Source of the DNA: Sternotherus odoratus
Taxonomy: Eukaryota > Chordata > Testudines > Kinosternidae
Direction of reading: 5' to 3'
DNA length: 64,000 nucleotides
Assembly (NCBI GenBank): GCA_032164245.1
Contig: JAVMKO010000020.1
Span: 10,443,206 to 10,507,205 of the forward strand
How positions within the stretch are numbered: position 1 is the first letter of the stretch; the number at the start of each line of letters is the position of its first letter. The translations under genes were made by a program, and so were the position numbers. Shown here piece by piece: positions 38,101 to 47,600 of the stretch. The notes below the pieces were generated by a model. That model saw nothing but the letters and a program-made list of their open reading frames with translations, ran no database searches and was not told the DNA's origin.

Positions 38101-40362
38101 TTCGACGGACGTCCGCGCCGAGCCCGTGGGAGCGTTAATCGGCAGCGTACGTCCGCACGGGGCGGCGGGAGCGGGCCTTTCAGTTGCCGTCGTCTAGGAA
38201 CAGGGACGGAAAGGAATGGATCGCGAGGAGAGTCGTTAATCTGTCGTTTGGGAGGAGACGATGGATATATGTATGTATCGTCTCGGAGCTGCACGGTCCT
38301 TCCCGGTGAGCCTCAGTAATGGGACATCGCCCGATCCTCTAGCTGGAGTGTGGCGCCCCCCAGTGGATTTGTGCGCGTAGCAGCGGGGCCCTGAGCTCTC
38401 TTCTTGGGATAGAGATACGTGCAGGGCTTTCTCCCGTAGTCTGTGTAGTTCACTTTACGGACGGCACGGTTCACTTCATAGAGGCTCACGGGGCCCGCTC
38501 TTCTTTGCCCGCCGGAGGGAGGATTTGGCGGTGTAAGGTACGGAGCGGTAATAATGAAATCCAGTTAGGCAACGCCTTTCATCTAGGAGACCGTCCAAGT
38601 GTTTTCTGACCGGTCTATTGTGTCATGCAGCTATCTCTGGGGCTGCTGTTTGTTTAAGGTTGCCCCCCCCCCCGAGGAAATCCAGTTACAATTGCCCGGG
38701 GAATTTAGGAAGGTGGGATGTAGTTACCTACATCAGAAAATGCTCAGGACCCTGGGGTTAATATGCCGTCTCTTGCAGATACGACGGCGGTGACCTTTAG
38801 CGACCGCGGGCGTTCAGAAGTCTTTGAAAAGACAGTAACACGGACCGATCCGTGGAGGGCGGTGGGTCGGTCAGTCTGGAGTCAGAGGGAGGAAGACCGC
38901 CCCCGGAATCACTGTGCGGTGACTCTCGGACCGCACGGACCACCGAGCCCAGGTGTCTGGCACGCAGGGACATTTCTCGTGGCGTGCGTGAATAATTCAG
39001 CTCCCAGACAATCGTCTCTGTAATTCTCTCTTCAAGGTTGTAGTTACCAGATAGCAAATGAGGAGAGGGCCTCGGCCTACGCGTTCATCCTTTCCCGCCG
39101 CTCATTGCGCGTCGGAAGTCGGACCACCTCCCGGCTTCCCCGGCACGGGGGCGCTTCACGTGGGGAATGAGCGGCAGAGAGAGTCGACGTCTTGAACCGT
39201 GCTCCTCCTCAGACAGATGAGGGATCTAGAAATCACGGGAAGGAAGAATGGAGATGGGCGGTGGGACGAAGCGGTTAGGCCGGTCGGGGCTCCCGCGTCC
39301 CATTCCCCGCCGGCCTTAGGAGCGTGGGCGAGACGCTCGACCGGTTCGCTTTACCCCACAGTCGGGGGGTGGATTAATTAATACACCTCCCTCCCGACGG
39401 GATCGTGAGGCGCGATGCTTCCAAATAGCTAATGGCAGGGGTGGCGAGATTTTTAACAACCCAGTGGACTATGGCTCACCCGTAGTCATTCCCACGTGTG
39501 CAGAGGTGCCATGGAAATTGCCTCCCCTGGTTGTAGTGGTCTATGTATCTGATTGATGTTTGTTAAGTAAGTGCACATGGACTCGGGGCTCCCTGCAGCC
39601 CTCCGCCCAGCTTCGGTCTGGTGGAATCACTCCAGAGATGCGCAGGGAGGGCCGTGAGCGAATCGGTGACCGTCGAACTGTCCGTGGGCACGAGGTGAGG
39701 GTAAAGGCAGAGACGAGGGGTGGCCGTCGATCCTTCACCGGGTCTGGCCGCTGAATGAATTTTGTCAGTTACCGTGTAAACCGGCATTCCCGCCGAATCC
39801 CCGGGAGCCGTGCTGGGCTGGGGAGGGGGAAGCGGCCCCCTCCTCGGTCGCACCCCACGGGAGAGATTAAGAAATAGAATTTTTTGTGTGTTCCCAGCAG
39901 CAGCTGCCACCCTCCTTTCTCGCAAAGCAAACTGGCTCTTCAGAGAGTGGGGGGAGACGGTGATGGCCGTGCAGGTATCTGACTGTGGCAGAAACATTCG
40001 GAGGAGGAGCCGGCTTTGCCTCCTCCTTGGCGGGCGAGCGTCGGAGCTGCACCCCTGACAGTAAAGCCCAGGGAGAAGTTCTCGGATGTGTTCCGGAAAG
40101 GGCAGACACACCCCCTGCCCGACTCTAGTTATGGTTACAGAGAGGAAGTGCTGGGAATGGCAGCGCAACCGAGGTAGGTGTCGTTTAACCCCGTCGGTCT
40201 CTCTCCCCTTCCCAGGTCGCGTACTACACGGAAACGCACAAGATCTTTGGAGAGCTGACGGAACAGATAGACGAGCCGGGCCTGACGGACGAGCGGAGGG
40301 AGAAGGAGAACGAAGCCAAGCTGAGCGAGCTGCGAGCCCTGTCCATCGTGGCCGACGACTAA
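5158..40362 (+). CDS. BIN3: BIN3 (bridging integrator 3), coding exons 2 to last; N-terminus outside window
   Basis: BIN3 is an N-BAR-domain protein without an SH3 domain. Family members bind and curve membranes and act on actin organisation and Rho-family GTPase signalling in the cytoplasm. Seven exons join in phase: 5158-5198, 5994-6055, 10530-10666, 11220-11260, 27109-27250, 29833-29967 and 40216-40362. Every junction is GT-AG. They encode 234 residues, from [13 protein letters not shown] to the C-terminal [11 protein letters not shown]. About 19 residues are missing at the N-terminus to reach the 253 of human BIN3, and I could not find them in 1-5157, so the first coding exon should lie upstream. 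The product is almost wholly helical and charged, as expected for a BAR dimer. The gene converges on CCAR2, as in human 8p21.3. Identity rests on near-identical blocks such as [10 protein letters not shown] and [11 protein letters not shown]. Confidence 0.96.
5640..5885 (+). mobile_element. pogo/Tigger-like MITE, copy 1
   Basis: Flanked by TA on both sides (5638-5639, 5886-5887). Terminal inverted repeats of about 24 bases beginning CAGTGAAACCTCCATTTAAC and ending with the complement of CAGTAAACCCTCGATTTAAC. It has no coding capacity. It ends 108 bases before the 62-nt BIN3 exon. Confidence 0.85.
5994..6055 (+). CDS. BIN3: BIN3 exon, [20 protein letters not shown] (62 nt)
   Basis: The acceptor is tttcag and the donor gtatgt. 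The reading frame enters with one base and leaves with one (g, completing Ala). The exon is 62 nt, so skipping it would shift the frame. Opposite copies of one pogo-like transposon lie in the introns on both sides. Confidence 0.94.
6497..7077 (-). mobile_element. pogo/Tigger-like MITE, copy 2, with internal minisatellite
   Basis: The same family in opposite orientation, flanked by TA (6495-6496, 7078-7079). The same termini and the same inner segment (ctgagcaagtctgatgcatc) are present, but a GC-rich tandem repeat more than doubles its length. The long open frames here are products of the repeat. Confidence 0.87.
6590..6975. repeat. GC-rich minisatellite inside the MITE
   Basis: About a dozen imperfect units built from gcgggcgggctggctgcc and gggtcccgcc parts, with units varying around 25-40 bases. 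The corresponding part of copy 1 (about 5745-5800) is only about 60 bases. Confidence 0.85.
7078..10529 (+). other. BIN3 intron
   Basis: No gene. Contains a MIR-like SINE (8700-8935) and otherwise unremarkable sequence. Confidence 0.6.
8700..8935. repeat. MIR/CORE-SINE-like fragment
   Basis: Contains the typical wording of these SINEs: tgatttgcccaaagtcacag, then ggactagaacccagg. Old and diverged. Similar short fragments occur at about 2640-2760, 6230-6420, 11395-11520, 16885-17060, 18470-18620, 20440-20580 and 34440-34565. Confidence 0.55.
10530..10666 (+). CDS. BIN3: BIN3 exon, [17 protein letters not shown]... (137 nt)
   Basis: Acceptor actgcag, donor gtgagc. It encodes BAR-domain residues through [17 protein letters not shown] and ends in phase 0. 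Confidence 0.96.
11220..11260 (+). CDS. BIN3: BIN3 exon, [13 protein letters not shown] (41 nt)
   Basis: Acceptor ccaatag, donor gtaagt. A 41-nt exon that leaves two bases (aa) to complete Lys with the next exon. The intron after it is the largest seen, about 15.8 kb. Confidence 0.95.
13180..13265 (+). repeat. Reptile SINE/LINE 3' tail
   Basis: cagcacctagcatagcagag, then ggggctcctaggcgctacag and taataaataa: a common sauropsid interspersed repeat end. Exact family not determined. Confidence 0.5.
17195..17491 (+). mobile_element. hAT-type MITE, copy 1 (CAGGGGTxGGCAACC family)
   Basis: Begins caggagtaggcaacctatgg and ends ggttgccgacccctg, with the family's internal tgaagcttcttaagcatttt. Flanks gctataaa and ggttagaa are poorly matched as an 8-bp target duplication. 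Confidence 0.8.
22639..22788. repeat. Near-perfect 65-bp inverted repeat (hairpin)
   Basis: Left arm 22639-22703, loop 22704-22723, right arm 22724-22788, with only two mismatched positions. In the BIN3 transcript it would form a long hairpin. Confidence 0.93.
22642..22827 (-). mobile_element. Penelope-like fold-back element with 14-bp target duplication
   Basis: The direct repeat TCTAGTTTATGAAC stands at 22628-22641 and 22828-22841. Between them are two 65-base arms (22639-22703 and 22724-22788, including shared flank bases) that are inverted repeats with two mismatches around a 20-base loop, then a tail with agactaacacggctacc. The words gtggcacctt, agactaact and aagctttcgtgggct are those of Penelope-type retroelement ends in reptiles. 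A long target duplication points to reverse transcription at the target. Confidence 0.8.
27109..27250 (+). CDS. BIN3: BIN3 exon, [19 protein letters not shown]... (142 nt)
   Basis: Acceptor cctgcag, donor gtacgg. It encodes the central BAR helix, including [19 protein letters not shown], and ends LAKLHQ in phase 0. Confidence 0.96.
27251..29832 (+). other. BIN3 intron
   Basis: No gene or clear transposon. CpG-rich for an intron, with a C tract at 27315-27327. Confidence 0.55.
29833..29967 (+). CDS. BIN3: BIN3 exon, [19 protein letters not shown]... (135 nt)
   Basis: Acceptor gttccccag, donor gtgaga, exactly 45 codons. It holds the [17 protein letters not shown] block typical of BAR domains, where the third helix begins. 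Confidence 0.96.
29968..32088 (+). other. Start of last BIN3 intron
   Basis: No coding exon. 30100-30490 differs in composition (AT-richer, tttaatacagaaagagaata) and may be an old retroelement piece, unproven. 30500-31900 is CpG-rich unique-looking sequence. Confidence 0.5.
32089..32400 (+). mobile_element. Penelope-like element fragment
   Basis: Head gagccgcgtcagtctggat, then cccgtggcaccttacagact, gcgtaagctttcgtgg, and an interior tggaaatatccagaggcagg that matches the reptile Penelope family by recall. The hammerhead-like segment is on the - strand at about 32164-32202 and has a mutated core. Confidence 0.7.
33715..34451 (+). mobile_element. CR1 LINE, 5'-truncated 3' end
   Basis: Encodes the C-terminal part of a CR1 reverse-transcriptase protein: [59 protein letters not shown] and the end DRALAGMM. 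One in-frame stop at 33999-34001 interrupts it. The 3' end has the CR1-type tail cagtgattctgtgatc. It lies in the BIN3 intron in the same orientation as the gene, is fairly little diverged and cannot be autonomous. Confidence 0.93.
35162..35178. repeat. Poly-G tract
   Basis: An uninterrupted run of about 17 G. Similar G/C tracts lie at 19537-19549, 51362-51378, 56211-56224 and 60491-60504; their true lengths are uncertain in assembled sequence. Confidence 0.85.
35290..35596 (-). mobile_element. hAT-type MITE, copy 2, perfect 8-bp target duplication
   Basis: Begins caggggtcggcagcctttca and ends tcacctacccctg. Flanked by CTGTAGAC at 35282-35289 and 35597-35604, a perfect 8-bp duplication, which fixes the hAT class. 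A long C tract (about 35494-35521) lies inside. Confidence 0.92.
37005..37541 (-). mobile_element. Solo LTR, copy 1, with 5-bp target duplication GTGGG
   Basis: Begins TGTCACAG and ends CCTCACA on the + strand. GTGGG stands at 37000-37004 and 37542-37546. It carries TTTATT at 37301-37306, that is AATAAA in LTR orientation. No internal retroviral genes flank it, so it is a solo LTR. A 5-bp duplication fits ERV-L-like or Gypsy-like elements; the class is not decided. Confidence 0.88.
37547..38330 (+). other. CpG-dense intronic segment
   Basis: For example 16 CpG in the 120 bases 37561-37680. No exon, splice site pair with homology or recognisable gene was found. It could be an intronic CpG island or a local outcome of GC-biased conversion. 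Confidence 0.6.
38331..40215 (+). other. End of last BIN3 intron
   Basis: No gene recognised. CpG-rich unique-looking sequence up to the terminal exon. Confidence 0.5.
40216..40362 (+). CDS. BIN3: BIN3 terminal coding exon (48 residues and stop)
   Basis: Acceptor cttcccag. Reads [20 protein letters not shown] through [17 protein letters not shown] to TAA at 40360-40362. The last 20 residues match the human protein. The stretch [19 protein letters not shown] is the least conserved part. Confidence 0.96.
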   Translation, partial: VAYYTETHKIFGELTEQIDEPGLTDERREKENEAKLSELRALSIVADD

Positions 40363-40955
40363 CTTCTCCCCTCGGGCCGGGGGAGCCTTTCGGCGGGCCG
40401 CAGAGAGACTCACTCTAGGGTTGACCCTTCCGTCCCACCCGGGTGCCTGCTGCTCTTCAGCTTAGCTTAGAAGGGGAACTCCTTCGGAGATGATGAGGCC
40501 TCGCTGAGTTAGGATTGGGAAAGGGTAACATCTCAGAGCACCGTCACTACCTCGTGTGGTCAGCGTAGACTGGCCCTAAGCAGGGGTGGCTTAGGTTGAG
40601 GGAGGTAATATGGCAGCATCCATGTGGGGAGAGTGGGGTTGTGGTACAAGAAGAAGGGAAAGGGTCCCAGTCAAGTTGGTATCCATGTAGGGATCAGTAT
40701 TGGTTTTGAGATAGATAGATAGATTAGATAGATAGATAGCCTGGAAGTAAGTAAGTAAGTGCTATGGAAAGCTAGTGGTGTACAGGGTGATTTGTCATGG
40801 GGATGGATAGCATCTGGTGGATGATAGGAAGCCAGTCAGGCTGTATATCAATCAATCAATGTGAAGCAGTACAGTACCTGAAGCACTTTACCATATGATG
40901 TGTCAATCAATCACTGAGTCTGACCCTCCCCCAATAAAGATGCCTCCCCACTCCC
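40363..40955 (+). other. BIN3: BIN3 3' UTR
   Basis: About 590 bases between the BIN3 stop and the expected cleavage site after AATAAA. It holds short GATA, AAGT and ATCA tetranucleotide runs (40711-40738, 40746-40760, 40847-40860) and is nearly free of CpG after 40570. The end is inferred from the poly(A) signal. Confidence 0.7.
40933..40938 (+). terminator. BIN3 poly(A) signal AATAAA
   Basis: A canonical hexamer about 570 bases past the BIN3 stop, the only AATAAA on this strand between the two genes. Cleavage is expected 10-30 bases downstream. Confidence 0.75.
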
Positions 40956-41054
40956 CTATTTCAGTGTCAAACATCACTAGGGGGCTTGGAAGAGATTAAT
41001 AGTGCAGAGGATACAGAGCAAAGAAAGATGGGCAGTGGCACACGACACCCAGGG

Positions 41055-41642
41055 GTTTCCTGTAGCACACAACTATTTATTGAAAAACAAAAACCTCAAT
41101 ACAAAGAAGTCCTTTCCTTTCAATGGGAACAGGAGACAAAAAGAATAATTAATAGTCACAGACATGGGAAGAAGAGAGTTTGTTCCCCCTTTGCCATTGG
41201 GTACAAGCAAGCTGTCAAGGCCTTTGTTTTCTAAAGCACCACATCCAAACTAAGTAAGTGCAGATGGGAGATCTTCATGTTCCTAAGGAAGTTCCTGCAT
41301 TGTGTGTTCGGGCATGGTCTGTGTGTGTTTGGTTGGTTGTTTGCCCTGGAACCTTGGCTTTTAGTTAGTTAGTTACACTTCACTTACTTACTTACTTGTG
41401 CCCAGCAGGCAGGTCAGAGTGGGAGGCAGGCTACCCCAGAATGAGAAAACCTAGCCTAAGTCAGGGGGGGGGGGCGGCCTGTCTGTCTAGGTGCTTCAGC
41501 ATCTGTGTGTTGTGTTGTTTCCCTTCCTGGGGGCCCTTGTGACTGTTTGTTTCAGAAGCTGCTTATGAATGACAACAACTGACTGACAGGGCACAGAGTT
41601 AGTTAGTTAGTGGCACAGTCCAGCCTCTGGGCTCCCCTTGGG
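41055..41642 (-). other. CCAR2: CCAR2 3' UTR
   Basis: About 590 bases from the stop to just past the poly(A) signal. It is nearly CpG-free and contains repeated AGTT/ACTT runs at 41361-41396 and 41596-41611. The end is inferred. Confidence 0.65.
41076..41081 (-). terminator. CCAR2 poly(A) signal AATAAA
   Basis: TTTATT on the + strand, 560 bases past the CCAR2 stop. It faces the BIN3 signal across about 140 bases. Confidence 0.75.
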
Positions 41643-41699
41643 TCAGTTGCCAGAGGCTGGTGCCTCCTCTTCCTCCTTCTTCTCTAAGCAGGCAGCAGT
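41643..41699 (-). CDS. CCAR2: CCAR2 terminal coding exon
   Basis: TAACLEKKEEEEAPASGN then TGA at 41645-41643, equivalent to human ADSWVEKEEPAPSN. Acceptor CTGTTCCAG. Confidence 0.92.
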   Translation of the reverse strand, partial: TAACLEKKEEEEAPASGN

Positions 41700-44600
41700 C
41701 TGGAACAGAGAGGAGTGAGTGAGTGGTTGGTTGAGTAGCAAAGGAGTGGGAGGTGGTCAAGTCCAACTAAACAAAACAACAAGTAACTAACTGCTCCAAA
41801 GTAAGTGGTCCCCCCAAGCCAGCCAAATTCCCATTGGCCAAGTTGCTCGGCCCAGGAGGAGCCCCGGTCTAGCACCGGGGCTCCTCCTCCAAGAAATGCC
41901 CCGCAAAGGGGAACGGCCTTGGCTCTCGCAGCTTCCACCAGGGGCAGCCGGGACAGGAGGCCTGACAAACAACAACTAACTGCCACCTTGACACTTACTT
42001 ACTTCTTGATCAGTTGTCCACCAGCGCAGGAAAGACAAACAGGTCACAAGGGCAGCTGCACAGCCCCTTCCCTCCATAGCTCTCAAGGTTGAGCACTGGC
42101 CTACTGAACCCAGGGTTGGGAGTTCAAGTCCCCAGAGGGCCAGGGCTGGAACGCTTTCTTTACATATCACTCACTCACTCCAAGACAGTCTCGATGATGC
42201 ATGAATGACCTACTCTCCCCTGCACACCAAACAAACTCCAGCAGTGTGACACCAAGTCTAAGTGCTACCCCTGATGGTCTCCATCAGCCAGCTGACTGAC
42301 CACACCACACTGGGAGCCCATCGCCTACCTTCTCCATGATCCTCTGCAGCTCCAGTTGCAAGGGGACCAGGCGCTTGCGGTTCTCCTGCAGCAGCCTTTG
42401 AAACTGCAATTTCTGCCTCTCCGTCCCTTTCCCCCGCTCCTCCACCTCCACCAGCCGCTTCTGCACGGCCTCCAGCTCCGAGTGCAGTGCCTTGTTGGAA
42501 GACTCTGTGGCCAACAGTCTGCTCTGGGCATCCTCTAGGGGTACAGGTGATTGATGATAAAGAGACAGACAGACACATTATTAGCCCCTGCTCAGCCGCA
42601 CAGGGGACCTCACGTCCATGCAGGACACACACACACTCACTCACTCACCCAGCTTGACCTCCAGCGTGTGGATTTTGCTCTCCAGGTACAGGCGGCCACC
42701 CTCTGTCTGCTCCGCCTTCTCCACCAGCTTGCCCAAGTTCAGGACGGTCCCATTGCTGCAGACGAGATCCCCGTGCTGCTTGGTCCCAACACAGGCCTCA
42801 GCTGCGGGGCTTAAGGCAGGCAACAAAGCAACGTTCCCTGCAACAAGAACAAACAACTACCTTACTCTACTTTGTATCTATCTCCAGCCTTACCTCCTCA
42901 CTCTGACCTCTAGGGATGTGGAAACCACACCACAAAGAAACTGCCCCCCCTGCCCCCCCCTCCCCCCAATCAATCACCTTCTTTCTTAGCTTTTCTGAAA
43001 ACTTCCCCCAAACAGTGCACTGCCACCAACCACTCCACAAGAACTTGGAGCCACCCCCCCCAAAAACCTGGAGGAAAAAGCCCTCAGCCTATCATGCTGG
43101 GTGCCTGGATCTCCTCACACAATAGAAAACAAAGCAGTCCAATGTCTACAAGATGACCGAGAGAGAGGAACCCATCCCTTCTTTAAAACAAGAAATACAG
43201 TGGAAAAGCACCTACTTACTTACTTACTTCACTTGCAATCAATCAAACAGAAACCCCCACACCACAGAGAAATTCCTCCCTGGGCCAAATGAGTCCTTCT
43301 GGAAAGTTAGTTAGTAGTTTGTTACACAGATAGATGGATGGATACCTCCCAAACCCTGAGAAATTCCCACCCGTGAGGAAAACAAATGTGCACAAGAGCC
43401 CTGCCTGGCTAAATGTACTAACTAACTGTCCAACTCCCCAGTCTGATTGATAGAGCAGAGCACCCAAGAGAATAAGCACCTTCCTTTACCTTCTTAACCC
43501 CTTACGGCTAAACTGGAATTCTAAGCAACTTTCTACTGACTTACATGTGGCACAGCCCCTTTCTTCCACTAAGCCTCTCACCACATCCACTACTTTCCTT
43601 ACCCGGGAGCTGCCCCTCCTCGGGGACGTGGTCGGCACTGCCGGGGTCCCGGCCGTCCCGGTGGTTGTACCGCAGGCTCCGATACTGGCACACGTACTGG
43701 GTCGCGACTCTGTTCACAAGACGCTTCGCCTGTGGACGGCACGGGTCACTGCCCGCTTCCTTCCCGACCCGGCACCCCCGCCCTGACGGCCGGCCCCGAG
43801 CCGGTCCTCACCTGCTCCTTGCAGAGATGTAGCCCCAGGGTCAGGAGGATCTTCTCCACGTCTCTTCTGTGCAGGTAGCCACAAAAGTTCAGATCAAAGT
43901 AGACAAAGGCCAAGAGGGCATCCAGGGGCAGCACGGCACTCAGGTCCAGCTCCTTGGGCTGCTAAAGAACAAGGCGCGTACGTAGCAGGGGAACTCATTG
44001 AACTCGGTGACCACCAGTTCGGGACAACCCCACCCCTCATCCTCCCCCTCCCCTAACTTACTGACCAGGTCATGGAGTGAGGAGAACTCCATCTCCGACT
44101 GGTTGGACGCGATGGATCTCACCTCTGCGTCGTCTAACTTGACGCCTGCGGGGGACACGAACGAGGCGAGCGTCATCCACACGGCCCACCCAGACACACA
44201 CACACACACACCACCCACGCCGCGCCCTGCACCGGACCTACCAAAGTCCTCCTCCTCCTCATCCCGCAGCAAGAGGAGGTCGTCCTCCAGGCTCAGCATG
44301 CACAGCTCGGCCGTCGACTCTTTGGCCTCCGCTTTGCCCTTCTCGTCCTCGTCGGGACTTTCGCCGCACGCCGGCTTCCGCTCCGACTCTTCCTCCTCCC
44401 GACGGGTCTGTGCACGGGCGGGAGAGGGTCGGAATTGAGCTGGGGTCCCGGTGCGACCCACCGAGACCCCGGGGAGACGAGGGTAGCGGGGACACACCTG
44501 CGCGGGCTCCCGCTCCCCGGTCATCTCCTCCTCCGTCCCCAGATTCTCCACGGCCTCTTCCTTCGGCACCATCTCGGGCTCGGTCGGCTTTTCCGACTCC

Positions 44601-47600
44601 GGGTCCGGGTTCTTGGCCTCCGACGGCTCTTCCTTCTCCGGCAGGGCCAGCAGGGCCCTGTACAGCGTGTATCCGAAATCCCGCTGCAGCATCTCCTGGA
44701 AAAGCTCCGCCACCACCGCCGCCTCGGGGAAGGAGAGAAAGATTCATGAGCACACCCACGGCACTCTTAGGAACCGGGCCTCTCGCCCGTGCCGTAACGG
44801 GAGCCTACCTCGAATGAAACCTTTTCCCTCCGCCTCCTGTACTCCAGCAGGGTGCAGAGCGAGAGGTTGCGGCAGCTCGGCCGCCCGCCCTGCGTCGCCA
44901 GCTTCAGGCGGGCCACGATGGCGGGTTCCAGGGGGGCGGTGGGGGGTTCCGGTTCGGGGGCCGGCTCGGCGGCAGCGTCCGTGACCGCGGCCTCCGCTTC
45001 CCGGTCCGAGTCGGCTTCCGGAACGTCCGCGTCCTGTTTAAAAGCATCACAGAGAGATCTTTCCAACGGCCGGGGATGAAACCTCCACCGCCGTCCCTCT
45101 CGCCTCGAGAACGACCCGGACTCACCGTCTCGGCTTTCTCCTCCGGCGCCGGCGAGCGGGGCGGGGGACGGGCCTTCTCCGCTTTCTGGCAACACAGGGC
45201 CTCCCACTCCTCCAGGGACGGCATGCGGCTCCACACGTCCGGCAGGAAGATGACCGCCGTCTCCCTCTGCGACGGGTCTCCCCGACGCAGGTACCTGAAC
45301 TCGGCGAAACGGACCCTGGAGCGGGGCGAGAGGGCCGGCTTTTGGGATCGGGGAACGGGAGACGTCGCCCACGAGACGGGCTCCGTCCCCCGCCGCTAAA
45401 GATACAAGGGAGGCCTCCTTCGTCCCCGAGCCGTTACCGACCGACCGAGTCACGCGCGAGACCGAGCCTAAGCGACCTAAACTCGATTACCACGGCGACC
45501 CGGTGCGGGAACTCTATCTATAGCCGTCCAACGCGCCCAAAGTTCGGGCCCTCTATCTGCCCGGATTAAGCCACTCCCTCCTGCCCGGTAGAGGGGAACG
45601 ATCTACTCCCGACTGCTCCTCTTCCGTTAGATACAGGGCCTATCTTTTCTGAAAAGGGGGTCGACAGCAACCAGACCCGCACGGGGTACTCGAGGCGTGG
45701 ACGTACCGAGAATCGATATACTGCCATTGGGATCTTAGCCGTCGCTCACAGAAAGAGAGACGGCGGGAAAAGGGGAGAGGACAGAAGCCGGAAAGCCTCC
45801 GCTCCGGATGGGACTTCCTCCTCTCCGATCGGTCTAGACGCTCGACGACGACCGAATACCCAAGGGGGCGATTACTGTAGCGTCCGTGGCCGACACGAGC
45901 CACGTCGACGGGCCCATTCTTCTTACACCCTCTTCCCGGGACGACGGCCCCTGTCCGTTCGCGGTGCCCGGGGGGGGGCGCACTCACTCACCACTTGGTG
46001 CAAGCGCCGAGGTCCAGGCCCGTCTGGGCCTTGGTGCAGCGAATGGCCGTGCGGACCAGAACCGTGGGGTCGGAGTCGGGCTCGGGGCCGTCCAGAGAGG
46101 GCGACCACGCCCCCCCGATCAGCACAGCTTCCTCCTCTTTCCTCCCCAGCAGGAACTAGGGACGGAGAAGCGACGGGCGATGATCCCCCATGCAGCGGGG
46201 ACCGTCCCCCTCCTCCTCCCGACGCCTTGACGGCGGCCTCACCTTTATTTGCTTGGTGGGGTGCTCCGGACTCTCCTTCTGCTCGCCGGGCTCCTCGATG
46301 TACGACAGGCATTGGCGATACAGCTCCTCCAGCCCCGGGGAAGACAGCAGCATCACCTGCGGGGACAACGACAGGCTCGGACCGGCACGGACGCCCCTAT
46401 AAACCCACCGCCCTCCTTCCACCGGGGCGGGGAGGCGCACGGAGCTCGGGGCGCCGCCGAATCTCTCGCCTTGGCGCTGAAGGCGGGATCCGCGTCTTCC
46501 GGCGCGCCGTCGTCCTCCTCCGTCTCGGGCGCCTCCTCCGCCGGATCGGCCACCAGGATGCGGCTGGGGTGCCTCAGGCTCAGCGGCCGGCCGAGCGGGA
46601 ACGTGTCCGACCAGCACAGGCGGACGTCGTAGAAGTCCCGGGGCAACTGGAGGCTGCAGTAGCGTCTCTGGATTTCCAGGGCGTCGCAGAAGGGGCTGGA
46701 GCCGGGCGGAGAGAAATCTTTCGTGAGCGCCCGGACGGGAATCCGGCGACCTCTTAATGAATACTTCCTCCTCCCCTTCGGGGCCCGTGGCCTCTCACCT
46801 GTCCACGGCGTAGCGCGCAAAGTAGACCCGGTACTGCGGCGGATCGTGGCGTGGCTTCTTCACTCCCCACGGTTCGCCGCCCTTCTGCTTCCGCTTCTTC
46901 GAATCAAAGTCGTCCCTGTGACCGGCAGAGCGGACGTGAGCGTGGCCGTCTTCCGGCCCCGAGACGCGCGCGCCTCGACGCCGGAGAACGCGATCGTCCG
47001 CCGGCCGGGCTCTCGCCACGAGGGCCTGCCGACGCTCCCTTTGGAGCTCGCGGGGACACACGCTCTCCAAGGTCCTTACCATCTGCCCGAATCCTGCCTG
47101 CCCTTTGCGCCCCAACCGGGGTATCTCCCGAGGTGGCCCAGGTGGAGCGAAGGGGACGACTGGAAGAGGCTCATCGCTGGGGAAACAAAGACAGGGTCTT
47201 ATTTCTAAGCCATTCCAAAACTCCATCCCTATCCGGACTAGCAAAGACTCGTCGTCGCTACGTCACCTTCCCCTGCCCTCGGCCGACGGGACGCGACGGG
47301 GTCGTCGCCGAGAGAGACCCAGACGTCCGCGGGACCCCGGCCGGTAAAACGGGCGGGTCGTCCCGGGAATGCCCGTAGTTCCGGCACTCAAAGTCTCCCC
47401 TGCGTCATACTCACGTTTCTGAGGAAACAGAGGAGGGATCCGGTGAGGCTGGAACAGCAGCTGAGGTTGGGCTCCCAGGATGCCTTGTTTCTGTCCCAAA
47501 GTCGCCACGTGCAGGAGGGGGGTAGGGGCCTTCAGGAGGGGCTACGGAACAAAAGGCACGTGACGCTCAGGCCGAGAACTAACTTACCCCCCTCGGGCTC

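Noticed and set aside
46795..47244. 149-residue open frame over CCAR2 exons 6 and 7 on -
   Set aside because: Its exon 6 part is in the wrong frame; splicing from exon 5 gives the conserved PMSLFQSS reading instead.
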